A DNA stretch of 46,866 bases from Oscillospiraceae bacterium. GTDB taxonomy: Bacteria > Bacillota > Clostridia > Oscillospirales > CAG-272. Below are positions 38,344 to 46,785 of this stretch, piece by piece. Position numbers and translations under genes: made by a program. The stretch is from assembly GCA_015063625.1 (NCBI GenBank), contig SVTT01000004.1, positions 66,223 to 113,088 of the forward strand, written 5' to 3'. Below the pieces are notes generated by a model, which was not told the DNA's origin, made no database searches, and was given only the letters and a program-made list of their open reading frames with translations. The first letter of the stretch is position 1, and every line of letters begins with the position of its first letter.

Positions 38344-39678
38344 ATGTTTCAAAGCTTAACCGAAAAGCTGAATAACGCCTTTAAATTTTTCCGTAATAAG
38401 GGCAAGCTCAGCGAGGCGGATGTCAAGGCAGGCATGCGCGAGATCAAGCTGGCGTTGCTTGAAGCGGATGTGAACTTTAAGGTCGTTCGCGATTTTATCA
38501 AAATGGTGTCCGAGCGTGCGGTCGGCGCCGAGGTGATGGAGTCACTTCTTCCCGCACAGCAGATCGTCAAGATCGTCAACGAGGAGCTGATCAGGCTGAT
38601 GGGCACCTCGCAGGCAAAGCTGACCATTGCACCCAAGCCGCCCACGGTCGTGATGATGGTGGGCTTGCAGGGCGCAGGTAAGACCACTCACGCAGGCAAG
38701 CTTGCGGGAATGTATAAAAAGCAGGGCAAAAACCCGTTGCTTGTGGCGTGTGACGTCTACCGTCCTGCCGCGATCAAGCAGCTGGAGGTCGTTGGCGAGC
38801 GACTGGATATCCCCGTGTTCACTCTGGGTGATAAGGAAAAGCCCGTCAAGATCGCCAAGGAGGGACTCAAGTACGCCGAGAAAAAGGGCTACGACATGGT
38901 CTTTGTCGATACCGCGGGTCGCCTTCACATCGACGAGGAGCTGATGGGCGAGCTGCAGGACATCAAGAAGGCAGTCGATCCCACCGAGATCCTTTTGACG
39001 GTCGATGCCATGATCGGTCAGGACGCTGTCACGGTTGCCGAGCACTTTAATGAGCAGCTGGACGTCACGGGGGTCATCCTCACCAAGCTTGACGGCGACA
39101 CGCGCGGCGGTGCGGCACTTTCGGTGCGGCACGTTACGGGCAAGCCCATCAAGTTCATCGGTACGGGCGAAAAGCTGGATGCCATCGAGGCATTCCATCC
39201 CGACCGTATGGCAAGCCGCATTCTCGGTATGGGCGACGTGCTTTCGCTGATCGAAAAGGCGGAGCAGGCGTTTGATGCCAAGCAGGCGGCAGAGCTGGAA
39301 AAAAAGCTTCGCGCCTCCACCTTTACGCTGGACGATTATCTTGACCAGTTTGCGCAGCTGCGCAAGATGGGCAATATCGAAAATCTGATCGGCATGATGC
39401 CCGGCGTCAAGCCCGGGGCGTTGAAGGATGCCAAGATCGATGAGAAGCAGCTTTCGCACACCGAGGCGATCATTCGTTCCATGACCAAAAGGGAGCGTGA
39501 AAAGCCCGATATTATCAACGGCTCACGCAAGGTGCGCATCGCCAAGGGCAGTGGCACCACGGTGGAGGAGGTCAATAAGCTCCTCAAGCAGTTTGAAACC
39601 GTGCGCAAGATGATGAAGCAGCTGACCTCACCCGGAGGCAAGCGTGGGCTCTTTAACAAGATGAAACTTCCGTATTGA
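38344..39678 (+). CDS. ffh: Signal recognition particle protein Ffh
   Basis: The SRP GTPase that binds 4.5S/6S-type RNA and signal sequences of nascent membrane and secreted proteins. The 444-residue protein has an N domain, then the G domain with P-loop [15 protein letters not shown] (about 107-121), [20 protein letters not shown] and [13 protein letters not shown]. The C-terminal M domain begins near 300 and is rich in methionine ([27 protein letters not shown]). AAGGAAAGG precedes the ATG. Cotranscribed with ylxM, rpsP and khpA. Confidence 0.97.
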   Translation: MFQSLTEKLNNAFKFFRNKGKLSEADVKAGMREIKLALLEADVNFKVVRDFIKMVSERAVGAEVMESLLPAQQIVKIVNEELIRLMGTSQAKLTIAPKPPTVVMMVGLQGAGKTTHAGKLAGMYKKQGKNPLLVACDVYRPAAIKQLEVVGERLDIPVFTLGDKEKPVKIAKEGLKYAEKKGYDMVFVDTAGRLHIDEELMGELQDIKKAVDPTEILLTVDAMIGQDAVTVAEHFNEQLDVTGVILTKLDGDTRGGAALSVRHVTGKPIKFIGTGEKLDAIEAFHPDRMASRILGMGDVLSLIEKAEQAFDAKQAAELEKKLRASTFTLDDYLDQFAQLRKMGNIENLIGMMPGVKPGALKDAKIDEKQLSHTEAIIRSMTKREREKPDIINGSRKVRIAKGSGTTVEEVNKLLKQFETVRKMMKQLTSPGGKRGLFNKMKLPY

Positions 39679-39737
39679 TCACTCATCACGGGATTTTTAT
39701 AAAAATTTTATATAAAAAAACAAGGAGAAATTTTACC

Positions 39738-39974
39738 ATGGTTAAAATCAGACTTACCCGTACGGGCAAAACGCATTCCCCCTCTTACCGCATCGTTGTT
39801 GCAGATCAGCGCTCTCCCCGCGATGGCCGCTTCATCGAGGAGATCGGTCACTACAATCCCAACTCCAAGGAGCTGAAGGTGAACGAGGAGTCCGCTAAGA
39901 AGTGGATCGCCAACGGCGCACAGCCCACTCCCACCATCAAAGCACTTCTGAAGAAGGCCGGCGTCATCGCTTGA
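39738..39974 (+). CDS. rpsP: 30S ribosomal protein S16
   Basis: A 78-residue small-subunit protein: [20 protein letters not shown], then [17 protein letters not shown] and [25 protein letters not shown] precedes the ATG at 39738. It lies in the usual order after ffh; rimM, trmD and rplS, which usually follow khpA, are missing here. Confidence 0.96.
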   Translation: MVKIRLTRTGKTHSPSYRIVVADQRSPRDGRFIEEIGHYNPNSKELKVNEESAKKWIANGAQPTPTIKALLKKAGVIA

Positions 39975-39992
39975 TGACTCGGGGGAGCAGAT

Positions 39993-40232
39993 ATGTTGAA
40001 TCTGAAAGAGATCCTGCTTGACATCTCGCGTGCCATTGTGGATCATCCCGATGATGTCGTCGTTGCCGAGCAGGAAGAGGAAAATGAAGTGACTCTGACG
40101 CTCAGCGTACATGCCGATGATATGGGCATGGTGATCGGCCGTCACGGTCGTATCGCGAAGGCGATCCGTTCCGTCATGAAGGCGGCTGCCGGCTCCTGCG
40201 GCAAAAAGGTCAATGTCGAGATCAAGGATTAA
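39993..40232 (+). CDS. khpA: KH-domain RNA-binding protein KhpA
   Basis: A 79-residue single-KH-domain protein. The RNA-binding GxxG loop appears as VIGRHGRIAKAIRSVMKAAA (residues about 47-66). In Firmicutes KhpA pairs with KhpB/EloR in cell-wall elongation and sRNA binding. GGGGGAG precedes the ATG. Last gene of the ylxM-ffh-rpsP-khpA operon, followed by a terminator. Confidence 0.94.
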   Translation: MLNLKEILLDISRAIVDHPDDVVVAEQEEENEVTLTLSVHADDMGMVIGRHGRIAKAIRSVMKAAAGSCGKKVNVEIKD

Positions 40233-40244
40233 CGATTAATGAGA

Positions 40245-40283
40245 AAGAACCCCGTCGGACCGCAAGGACCGACGGGGTTCTTC
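40245..40283 (+). terminator. Terminator between khpA and the convergent PHP gene
   Basis: A 14-base-pair stem (AAGAACCCCGTCGG with its complement at 40269-40282) over a 10-base loop. It ends in TTCTTCT and overlaps the stop codon of the convergent gene. Confidence 0.8.
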
Positions 40284-41107
40284 TATGCCTCGAATTCTTT
40301 GATGGAGATCTCCTCGAAGCCGCGCAGCGTGCGGTGAGTGACCTTGGTAAAGCCGATGCGCCCCAGGAGCTCCAGCATTTGCGGAAAGGCAAAGGTCAGC
40401 TTGTCCGCGGTGTGCGCATCCGAGCTGAGGATCACCCTGCCGCCAAGGCGGTAAAGCTCCTCTAAGAGAGGGGGATTGGGGTAGGGCAGAGTCTTCAGAC
40501 CGCGGATGATGGCACCCGCATTGACCTCAAAAAGGGGAACATGCTTCACGGCTTCCGCCATTGCCTCCTTGGCAACGGCGAGATAGTCAGGGTCGTTTTC
40601 GTCAAAGTGCCCGTGCTTGGTCAGCAGATCGAAATGACCCATAAAATCGGGGCGGTTCTTGCGCGCGTGCTCCACCACCTCTTCAAAATAAGCCTTGACG
40701 TAGTCAAGCTTGTTGCCGTGAAATTCCTTCTCGATGCAATCAAGCTGATAGTTCAGTCCCGAATCGACAGGGTACATGCGATCCCCACGCAGGATATAGT
40801 GCACGCTTCCGATGGTGTAGTCATAGTCCTCGCGGTCAATGATCGAGCCGTAGTCCCACTCAATGCCGAGGTGAAGGGGAAAGCCGTCCTGCCCGTATGC
40901 GCGCCGCTGCTCCTCGCGCACCGTGGGGATATAGTCCTCCATGTGCTTGGAGGGCAGCATGCAGTAGCGCGGGTCAAATGCGGTATAGCTGTGGTCCGAG
41001 ATGCCGAGAGCAGCAAGCCCCGAGGCGCGTGCCGCTTCAACACATTCGCCGACCGTGTTTTTTCCGTCCGAGAAGACCGTGTGCGTATGAAAATTTGAAT
41101 ATGCCAT
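40283..41107 (-). CDS. PHP-domain histidinol-phosphatase-family protein (HisJ-like) 1
   Basis: A 274-residue PHP phosphoesterase of the HisJ/HisK (YtvP) family. Motifs: NFHTHTVFSDGKNTVGE (His-x-His), GISDHSYTAF, GIEWDYG, IGSVHYI, MGHFDLLTKHG, FEVNAG and ILSSDAHTA. All metal ligands appear present. Relatives hydrolyse histidinol phosphate, but no histidine gene is nearby and a broader sugar-phosphate role is possible. ATG 41107 follows AAAGGCG. It is divergent from a second, related copy at 41266, with which it shares only moderate identity. Confidence 0.88.
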   Translation of the reverse strand: MAYSNFHTHTVFSDGKNTVGECVEAARASGLAALGISDHSYTAFDPRYCMLPSKHMEDYIPTVREEQRRAYGQDGFPLHLGIEWDYGSIIDREDYDYTIGSVHYILRGDRMYPVDSGLNYQLDCIEKEFHGNKLDYVKAYFEEVVEHARKNRPDFMGHFDLLTKHGHFDENDPDYLAVAKEAMAEAVKHVPLFEVNAGAIIRGLKTLPYPNPPLLEELYRLGGRVILSSDAHTADKLTFAFPQMLELLGRIGFTKVTHRTLRGFEEISIKEFEA

Positions 41108-41136
41108 AATCAAGCGCCTTTCATGAAACTGAACAG

Positions 41137-41165
41137 ATTATAGCACAAATTCTCTCCGAATACAA
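41137..41165 (-). promoter_or_regulatory. Promoter of HisJ-like gene 1
   Basis: Minus-strand TTGTAT (41165-41160) and TATAAT (41142-41137), spacer 17. Confidence 0.75.
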
Positions 41166-41203
41166 GAAGAATCCACAAAAATATGAGATTTGTCAAAAGC
41201 GTA

Positions 41204-41232
41204 TTGACAGGAGTAAAATTAAAAGTTAAAAT
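41204..41232 (+). promoter_or_regulatory. Promoter of HisJ-like gene 2 and the organophosphate transporter
   Basis: TTGACA (41204-41209) and TAAAAT (41227-41232), spacer 17, divergent from the promoter at 41137-41165. Confidence 0.8.
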
Positions 41233-41265
41233 AAGGTAGTTTTAATGTACGGATGGAGAAGTGAT

Positions 41266-42081
41266 ATGAAATATTATCAAAATCTGCACACGCACACGGT
41301 CTATTGCGACGGCAAGGACACGCCCGAGGAGCTTGTGCTCGCGGCGATCGCCGAGGGCTTTGACAGCATTGGATTTTCTGCACATGCCCCCATGACCTAT
41401 TCCTCCTATCCTCTCAGTGAGGAGCGCACTGCCGCCTGCTTCGCGGAGGTCACGCGTCTGAAGGAGCTCTACCGAGATCGGATCGATATCCGTCTCGGCA
41501 TTGAGGCAGATCTTTACATCACTGCCGATCTCTTTGCCTATGAGTATGTGATCGGCACGGTGCACTATATCTTGAAGGACGGGGTCTATCTTGCCCTTGA
41601 CCGCAGTAAGGAGCTGTTCTCAAAGCTTCTTCACGAGTCGTTTGGAGATGACGGTATGGCGCTTGCCAAGGCGTATTACCGTTGCGTTTCCGAGCTGCCC
41701 GACCGCATCCGCACCGACATTGTGGGGCATTTTGATCTTGTCACGAAGTGGTGTGAGTACATCCCCTACCTTGATCTTGATTCCGAGGAGTACCTTGATC
41801 TTGCCCGCGAGGCGATCGATTCGCTTGTGAGCAGAGTGCCCGTGTTTGAGGTCAATACGGGTGCGATCTCAAGGGGCTACCGTACGGCACCCTATCCCTC
41901 CCTGTCGGTTTTGCGTGAGATGAAGAAGGCAGGGGTGCACCTCGTTCTTTCCTCGGATTGTCATGACAAGCGGCATTTGAGCACAGGCTTTGATCAGGCG
42001 CTTGCACTGATCCGCGCCGCAGGCTTCCGTGAGCTTTACAGATTGACCGACAAGGGCTTCGTGGCAAGTCCGCTTGACTGA
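41266..42081 (+). CDS. PHP-domain histidinol-phosphatase-family protein (HisJ-like) 2
   Basis: A 271-residue paralog of the divergent neighbour: NLHTHTVYCDGKDTPEEL, GFSAHAPMTY, GIEADLY, IGTVHYI, VGHFDLVTKW, FEVNTG and VLSSDCHDK keep the PHP metal-ligand set. ATG 41266 follows GGAGAAG. The next gene, an organophosphate/sugar-phosphate antiporter, starts 13 bases after the stop, which suggests the enzyme dephosphorylates an imported phosphorylated compound rather than histidinol phosphate. The substrate is inferred only. Confidence 0.88.
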   Translation: MKYYQNLHTHTVYCDGKDTPEELVLAAIAEGFDSIGFSAHAPMTYSSYPLSEERTAACFAEVTRLKELYRDRIDIRLGIEADLYITADLFAYEYVIGTVHYILKDGVYLALDRSKELFSKLLHESFGDDGMALAKAYYRCVSELPDRIRTDIVGHFDLVTKWCEYIPYLDLDSEEYLDLAREAIDSLVSRVPVFEVNTGAISRGYRTAPYPSLSVLREMKKAGVHLVLSSDCHDKRHLSTGFDQALALIRAAGFRELYRLTDKGFVASPLD

Positions 42082-42094
42082 AAGGCGGTATGTG

Positions 42095-43348
42095 ATGAAA
42101 CAGAAAATGAGAAAAAAGGTTTATCAGATCGCGTGGCTATGCGCGTTCGTATATTTTGTCAGTTATCTACTTCGCATGAATTTCAACGTCATGCTGGTCA
42201 AGATCTGCTCGGAAATGGGCGTGGGCAAGACCGCGCTTGCCGTGGTCATGACGGGACTGACGGTGTTTTACGGCAGCGGTCAGCTGGTCAACGGTATCCT
42301 CGGTGATAAGATCTCCCCCCATATGATGATCATCGGAGGCTTGGCGGCGGCATCGCTTTGCAATATCGGTATGTATTTTGCACAAAGCATTCCCGTGATG
42401 ACGGTGATCTGGTGCATCAACGGCTTTGCCAACGCCATGCTCTGGGCGCCCATCGTCAAGCTTTTTTCGCTTTATCTGACCGATGGAGAATATAGCTTTG
42501 CCATGATGCGCGTGATGTGGGGCTCCTCCTTTTCGACCGTGTTCCTGCGCATCCTCTGCCCCCTGCTGCTCTTTGTGATGAGCTGGCGTACCGTTATGCT
42601 GATCCTCGCTGTTGTGGGTGTTGCTGTGACGGTGGTGTATGCTTTCCTTCATCGCCGCGTGTTCTCGGAGCCTGTCGTGTTCGCAAAAAAGGAGGGAAGC
42701 GAGGAAGAGCAGACAAGAACTGTTCCTTTGCCGCATATGGTCTATCTTCCCCTCGCACTGATTCTCGTTGCGATCGTCATGCACGGTATGCTTAAGGACG
42801 GCGTTGCCAACTGGATGCCCTCCTTTTTGCTTGAAACCTTCCATATGCCTGAGGAGAATGCCATTTTCGCCACCATTCTGCTGGCGGTCTTCGGCATGGT
42901 CAGCTTTTCCTTCTTTGATTTTTTGCACCGCCGCTTTTTCAAAAACGAGATCACCTGCTCGACGGTCTGCTTTATCAGCGCACTGGCGGCAGCGGCGCTG
43001 TTGTACCTTTCCAATACATTGGGCGGTCCTGTGTTCATTTCCATGCTGTTGATGGCGATCATCACCGCGTCGATGAGCGGTGTTAACCTGATGCTGATCA
43101 CCGTCGTGCCCAAGCGCTTTGTCAAAAGCGGCAAGATCTCGACCTTTACGGGGCTTCTTGACGCCTTTGCCTACGTCGGCTCGGGCATCTCAGCCTACGG
43201 CTTTGCCGCCCTTGCCGAGAGCTTTGGCTGGAACGTGACCATCCTGATCTGGGCGCTGATCGCATTGGCGGGTATTCTGTTTTGCCTGGTTGCCGCACCG
43301 CTTTGGAAAAGATTCCGCAAGGAATATGCCGATAACCCTTCGGTGTAA
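42095..43348 (+). CDS. MFS transporter, organophosphate:phosphate antiporter type
   Basis: A 417-residue major-facilitator protein with about 12 membrane helices split by a charged central loop (VFAKKEGSEEEQTRT). The first helix region (YFVSYLLRMNFNVMLVKICSE) and GQLVNGILGDKISP match the GlpT/UhpT/PgtP family, which exchanges phosphate for glycerol 3-phosphate or hexose phosphates. The transported compound is unknown. AAAGGCGG precedes the ATG at 42095. It is in an operon with the PHP enzyme, 13 bases downstream, and ends at a strong terminator. Confidence 0.88.
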   Translation: MKQKMRKKVYQIAWLCAFVYFVSYLLRMNFNVMLVKICSEMGVGKTALAVVMTGLTVFYGSGQLVNGILGDKISPHMMIIGGLAAASLCNIGMYFAQSIPVMTVIWCINGFANAMLWAPIVKLFSLYLTDGEYSFAMMRVMWGSSFSTVFLRILCPLLLFVMSWRTVMLILAVVGVAVTVVYAFLHRRVFSEPVVFAKKEGSEEEQTRTVPLPHMVYLPLALILVAIVMHGMLKDGVANWMPSFLLETFHMPEENAIFATILLAVFGMVSFSFFDFLHRRFFKNEITCSTVCFISALAAAALLYLSNTLGGPVFISMLLMAIITASMSGVNLMLITVVPKRFVKSGKISTFTGLLDAFAYVGSGISAYGFAALAESFGWNVTILIWALIALAGILFCLVAAPLWKRFRKEYADNPSV

Positions 43349-43350
43349 AA

Positions 43351-43393
43351 AAGAAGCGGGCTGAGTCCGAAAGACTCAGCCCGCTTCTTCTTT
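43351..43393 (+). terminator. Bidirectional terminator after the transporter gene
   Basis: A 17-base-pair perfect stem (43351-43367 with 43373-43389), loop CGAAA, preceded by A's and followed by CTTTG. Confidence 0.88.
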
Positions 43394-43416
43394 GTCGTGC
43401 TTCTGCGCAAGAAGGG

Positions 43417-45717
43417 TCAGAACTCGCTCATCAGCGCGGCGTGCTCGCTCTGAAGATTGTGGATGGATTCGATCTCTACCATGTCCTCGCTTGCCGTGTC
43501 GGCGGGGGTGGTGCGGAAAAAGACCGATGCCCCCTCGGGCAGCGTCAGACGCAGATTGGTGTAGACCTCGCCGCGATAACGGAAGAAGCGATGCTTATGC
43601 GGCGTGATCTCACCCGTATGGGGATCCCATTTTTCCACCTCGTGCGCACCGCGCAGCAGCACGTGGTGATTGTATTCCACGTTGGTGGTGTTGGTAAAGT
43701 AATAGACGTCGCCATCGTCATCCCGCTTGTGAATATGGCTGATCATGCCGCCGCCGGGGAAGGTGGCGTGCAATCCGATGGTGCGGTATTCGGGGAAGCT
43801 GGCGTTGAGCGCACCCGTCACCTCAAAGCGCTGCATCCCGGGGATATAGATGTCAAACGGGATCTCAAAGGAATTGAGCGCTTGATTGATGGTGGAGCTT
43901 TTGGTCATGCGCGCGCCGTCGACCGCGGAGGCGTTGAAGTAGAGATAGATCGCCTCGCCCCCCCGTTCGTTTTTGTTGTGGCAGTAGCGCTTCATGATGC
44001 TCTTGTCACATGCGTCGGCACCAAAGATCTCCTCGGTGAGGCGTCGGACCTCCCTGTCGTTCTCGCCCGTCCTGTCGTATTCAAAGGCAAGGGTTGGCAG
44101 CTCGCCTGTGGCAAGGATCTTGCCGCCCCCGTCGTAGAACTCCTTCAGCAGACGCAGGCTGTCAATGCTGATCATGTCGGCACAGGGCATGACGACCACA
44201 CGGAACTGCTCACGGTTTTGCTTGTTGTCAAGATAAAGAATACCGTTTTCGGTATGGCAACGGTCTTGGAGGACAGTGGGGTGGAGCACTGTCAGATCGT
44301 GTCCTGCATAAAGCGAGATCGCGTTGATCACGCCCATATAATCGGCGGTCGAAACGGTGGCAGGGTATTCGTAGCCCTCACCTACGGGGGAATGGTAAAG
44401 ATTCACGCGGCTGTGAAGGTCATAGATCGGATAGAGCATGGCAATGTCGGCAACGTGCCTGCCGCCGCGCAGCATGGTCTGTACGCGCGAAACGAAGGTG
44501 CAGTAGGCAGTGGGGTCGTCCAGCTGTGGGGGGATATGCAGAGCCGCGCGGTTGACGCCGCGTGCAAAGGCGTTCATCGAATCCTTATAGATCCTGACAG
44601 TGTCGATGTTGGCATAATTGCGGAAAAGCTCGGCGCTGACGCAGTCTCGGTCAAAGCAGTAGGCGGCGCCCGCCGCGATCTTGACCGAGTTGGTGCCGTA
44701 GAGATATGCTTTGTCAAAGAGTGCGCAAGGGGAGTAGAGATTGTTGAGCATGGCGTCGCCCATCAGCCAGGAGCAGGCGGTCATCTTTGGCTCGGACAGG
44801 CAGCCGAAGATCTCAAGACCAAAGCGCTCGGCAAAATCTCGCAGTGCCTTGATGATACCGTTTTGAAGCAGCGAGGCACGCACCGACATCAAAAGCGCCT
44901 TGATGTGCCGTGTGTCCTTGCCGATATGACCGAAGAGCGCGGGATAGTAGGGGGAGGGATCAAAGCCGTAGCACTCCTCAAACACACGGTTGAAGGAGCG
45001 ATCCCAGTTACGGCGGTTGATGCCGTTAAAGCCGATGCCCGAGTAGACCAGCATGGAGAGCGTGTTGCCCATATAAGGCTCAAAGGTGTTGGCGAATAGC
45101 GAGAAAACGGCACAGATGTAGGCATAGGAGGCGTCGTAGGAGAGGTAGTTGGCGCTGTCCTTCTCCTGCTCGTCGGTTACGAAATATTCGCGGATCGTCC
45201 AGCTGCCGCGAGGCACCTGATAGGTGAGCACGCCGTCCTTCAGATAGGGGCGCAGATCCACCGTGTCGTGGTATTCCTCGTTCACCGCTACCACTGCGAG
45301 AGGGGCGCTGTCGTGCAGACGGCGCTCAATGTGCTCCTCCTCCTTGCAGAGGTATTCCTTGTAATCAAGCAGCTGTGCACGCAGGTGAACGTCACCCACG
45401 TCCCCCAGCAGGCGTACCACGGCATGCTCGAAGGAGGGATCGAGAAAGAAGCCGATCCTCAGATCAAGGCGCTCTGCCTCCTTCAATATGATCTCGTAAT
45501 ACTTGCGTACCGTCATCAGCCCGTCGCCGTCAAGGTGACTTTTGTCAGGCAGCTTGGGAATGGCGAGCACAGCACCGCAGGAAAGGCAATCGGCAAGCGA
45601 TTGCTTCAGCTTTTTTTCGTAGTCGGGATCGCCCACCTCGGGCATGGTGAAGTAGTAAAGGGGACGGTGCTCCCGTGAGGGGCTTTGAAACCGTTCGCGA
45701 CGTTGGTTGTTTGCCAT
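43417..45717 (-). CDS. GH106-like glycoside hydrolase (putative rhamnosidase)
   Basis: A 766-residue protein without a signal peptide, hence cytosolic. It resembles glycoside hydrolase family 106-type alpha-L-rhamnosidases or related beta-galactosidase-like proteins. Support comes from GGRHVADIAMLYPIY (418-432), a feature of that group, and VVMPCADMISIDSLRLLKEF with DGGGKIL (about 508-535), a Rossmann-like glutamine-amidotransferase-like region. A C-terminal beta-rich part (YYFTNTTNVEYNHHVLLRGA, then VEKWDPHTGEI) follows. Catalytic residues cannot be assigned with certainty. AGGAGG precedes the ATG at 45717. Confidence 0.75.
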   Translation of the reverse strand: MANNQRRERFQSPSREHRPLYYFTMPEVGDPDYEKKLKQSLADCLSCGAVLAIPKLPDKSHLDGDGLMTVRKYYEIILKEAERLDLRIGFFLDPSFEHAVVRLLGDVGDVHLRAQLLDYKEYLCKEEEHIERRLHDSAPLAVVAVNEEYHDTVDLRPYLKDGVLTYQVPRGSWTIREYFVTDEQEKDSANYLSYDASYAYICAVFSLFANTFEPYMGNTLSMLVYSGIGFNGINRRNWDRSFNRVFEECYGFDPSPYYPALFGHIGKDTRHIKALLMSVRASLLQNGIIKALRDFAERFGLEIFGCLSEPKMTACSWLMGDAMLNNLYSPCALFDKAYLYGTNSVKIAAGAAYCFDRDCVSAELFRNYANIDTVRIYKDSMNAFARGVNRAALHIPPQLDDPTAYCTFVSRVQTMLRGGRHVADIAMLYPIYDLHSRVNLYHSPVGEGYEYPATVSTADYMGVINAISLYAGHDLTVLHPTVLQDRCHTENGILYLDNKQNREQFRVVVMPCADMISIDSLRLLKEFYDGGGKILATGELPTLAFEYDRTGENDREVRRLTEEIFGADACDKSIMKRYCHNKNERGGEAIYLYFNASAVDGARMTKSSTINQALNSFEIPFDIYIPGMQRFEVTGALNASFPEYRTIGLHATFPGGGMISHIHKRDDDGDVYYFTNTTNVEYNHHVLLRGAHEVEKWDPHTGEITPHKHRFFRYRGEVYTNLRLTLPEGASVFFRTTPADTASEDMVEIESIHNLQSEHAALMSEF

Positions 45718-45745
45718 AACTGCCTCCTATCGGATCTCTCCTTCC

Positions 45746-45774
45746 AGTATAACATATTTTTTTGCCGATGAAAA
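45746..45774 (-). promoter_or_regulatory. Promoter of the GH106-like gene
   Basis: Minus-strand TATACT (45751-45746) with a weak TTTTCA -35 (45774-45769), spacer 17. Confidence 0.5.
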
Positions 45775-45807
45775 GTAGATTGTCAAAAATTCCGTGTTTC
45801 GCTTCAA

Positions 45808-45837
45808 TTGACAAGCAAGGGAGGCTTGTGTTACAAT
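45808..45837 (+). promoter_or_regulatory. Promoter of the CpsB-like gene with an inverted repeat in the spacer
   Basis: TTGACA (45808-45813) and TACAAT (45832-45837), spacer 18. ACAAGC (45811-45816) and GCTTGT (45824-45829) form an inverted repeat across the spacer, a possible repressor site. Confidence 0.65.
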
Positions 45838-45869
45838 AAAAGAAAAACAAAGTAAGGAGGGACGCTCGG

Positions 45870-46583
45870 GTGATCGTTGATTTTCATGCACATATCCTGC
45901 CCCGTGCCGATCATGGCTCGGACGGCATGGAAACCACGCTACGTCAGCTCTCGCTGATCAAGCGGGGCGGGACCGATGCCGTGGTGGCAACTCCCCATTT
46001 TTATCCGGAGCGCCATCTGGTGGAATCCTTTCTCAGGCGGCGTGCCGATGCGCTTGCCGAGTTGGCAAAGGGGAAGGGGGAGGCAGATCTCCCGCTGCTC
46101 TTTTGCGGTGCTGAGGTGTTGGTTTGCCCCGGCATTGAGGAGATGGCGTCACTTGAGAAGCTTTGTATCGAGGGAACCGGGATCATTCTGCTGGAGCTGC
46201 CCTTTTCGGGCATTGGCACCGATGTGATCGACAGCGTGCTTGCCGTCAGGGATCTGGGGCTTTCACCCGTGCTCGCGCACATCGACCGTTATCCCGATGA
46301 TCGGATCGGCATTCTGCTTCGCGAGGGCATCCATGCCCAGCTGAACGCAGAGGGCTTTCGGGGCTTGCTTTCGGGCAGAAGGTATCGCAAATACATAGAA
46401 AACGGAAGCGTCGTAGCGCTTGGCAGTGATCTGCACGGCGTCCCTCGGAACGGATATGCGGATTTTTTGCGTATGAGGAAAAGGCTTGGCACGCTTGCCG
46501 ATACCGTGTTTGAACGGACACAGGCGCTGCTCTCGCAGGCAACGCCTGCCGATCTGACCCACGCCACCGCAACCGTTTCATAA
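45870..46583 (+). CDS. CpsB/CapC-type PHP protein-tyrosine phosphatase
   Basis: A 237-residue metal-dependent phosphatase of the YwqE/CpsB group, the PHP-fold tyrosine phosphatases that reset capsule or exopolysaccharide kinases. DFHAHILPRADHGSDGMETT (residues 3-22), VVATPHFYPERH, GAEVLV, IILLELPF, LSPVLAHIDRY and VALGSDLHG carry the motifs. The matching tyrosine kinase is not in this window, so a different phosphoester is possible. The start is GTG at 45870, ten bases after AGGAGG. A GCTAGGGACAAGAGAGCG repeat follows the stop. Confidence 0.88.
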   Translation: MIVDFHAHILPRADHGSDGMETTLRQLSLIKRGGTDAVVATPHFYPERHLVESFLRRRADALAELAKGKGEADLPLLFCGAEVLVCPGIEEMASLEKLCIEGTGIILLELPFSGIGTDVIDSVLAVRDLGLSPVLAHIDRYPDDRIGILLREGIHAQLNAEGFRGLLSGRRYRKYIENGSVVALGSDLHGVPRNGYADFLRMRKRLGTLADTVFERTQALLSQATPADLTHATATVS

Positions 46584-46589
46584 ACCGAA

Positions 46590-46752
46590 AGCTAGGGACA
46601 AGAGAGCGAATAGAACACGGTTTCAAGGGGCAGATTTCCGCCCGTGCTGCCGCAAAAGCCTTGTAAATATCCGCACTTTACAAAGAGAGCAGGGGCAAAA
46701 GCGCCCGTAAAATGCGCCTGTGGGCGTGTTCGACTCGCTCTCTTGCCTAGCC
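46590..46752. repeat. Repeat-flanked element (possible MITE-like)
   Basis: CTAGGGACAAGAGAGCGAAT begins at 46590 on the plus strand. CTAGGCAAGAGAGCGAGTCG is its counterpart on the minus strand, reading from 46752. They are inverted copies about 160 bases apart, and both continue to a GAACACG. The 54-base dispersed repeat (46675-46728) lies inside. The same TAGGGACAAGAGAGCG core also occurs at the gluQ stop (18731-18746, minus strand). Confidence 0.55.
46675..46728. repeat. 54-base dispersed repeat, right copy
   Basis: The inverted copy of positions 21-74 (53/54 identical). It starts ACTTTACAAAGAGAGCAGGG and ends in GTGGGCGTG. Confidence 0.85.
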
Positions 46753-46785
46753 GCACGGGAGTCGAACCCATAAGCCCTGCGGCGA
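46748..46785 (-). other. tRNA T-arm/acceptor-like fragment
   Basis: On the minus strand, GCCGC...ATGGGTTCGACTCCCGT-GCGGC reads like a tRNA T-arm (5-base stem, TTCGACT loop) joined to an acceptor-like stem. The D and anticodon arms are missing. A 7-base-pair CGATAAA/TTTATCG hairpin lies just upstream. It is probably a tRNA remnant or part of the repeat family, not a functional tRNA. Confidence 0.35.

Noticed and set aside
43441-45099. 552-residue plus-strand frame opposite the glycosidase-like gene
   Set aside because: No ribosome site and no recognisable motif; the minus-strand frame has AGGAGG and family motifs.
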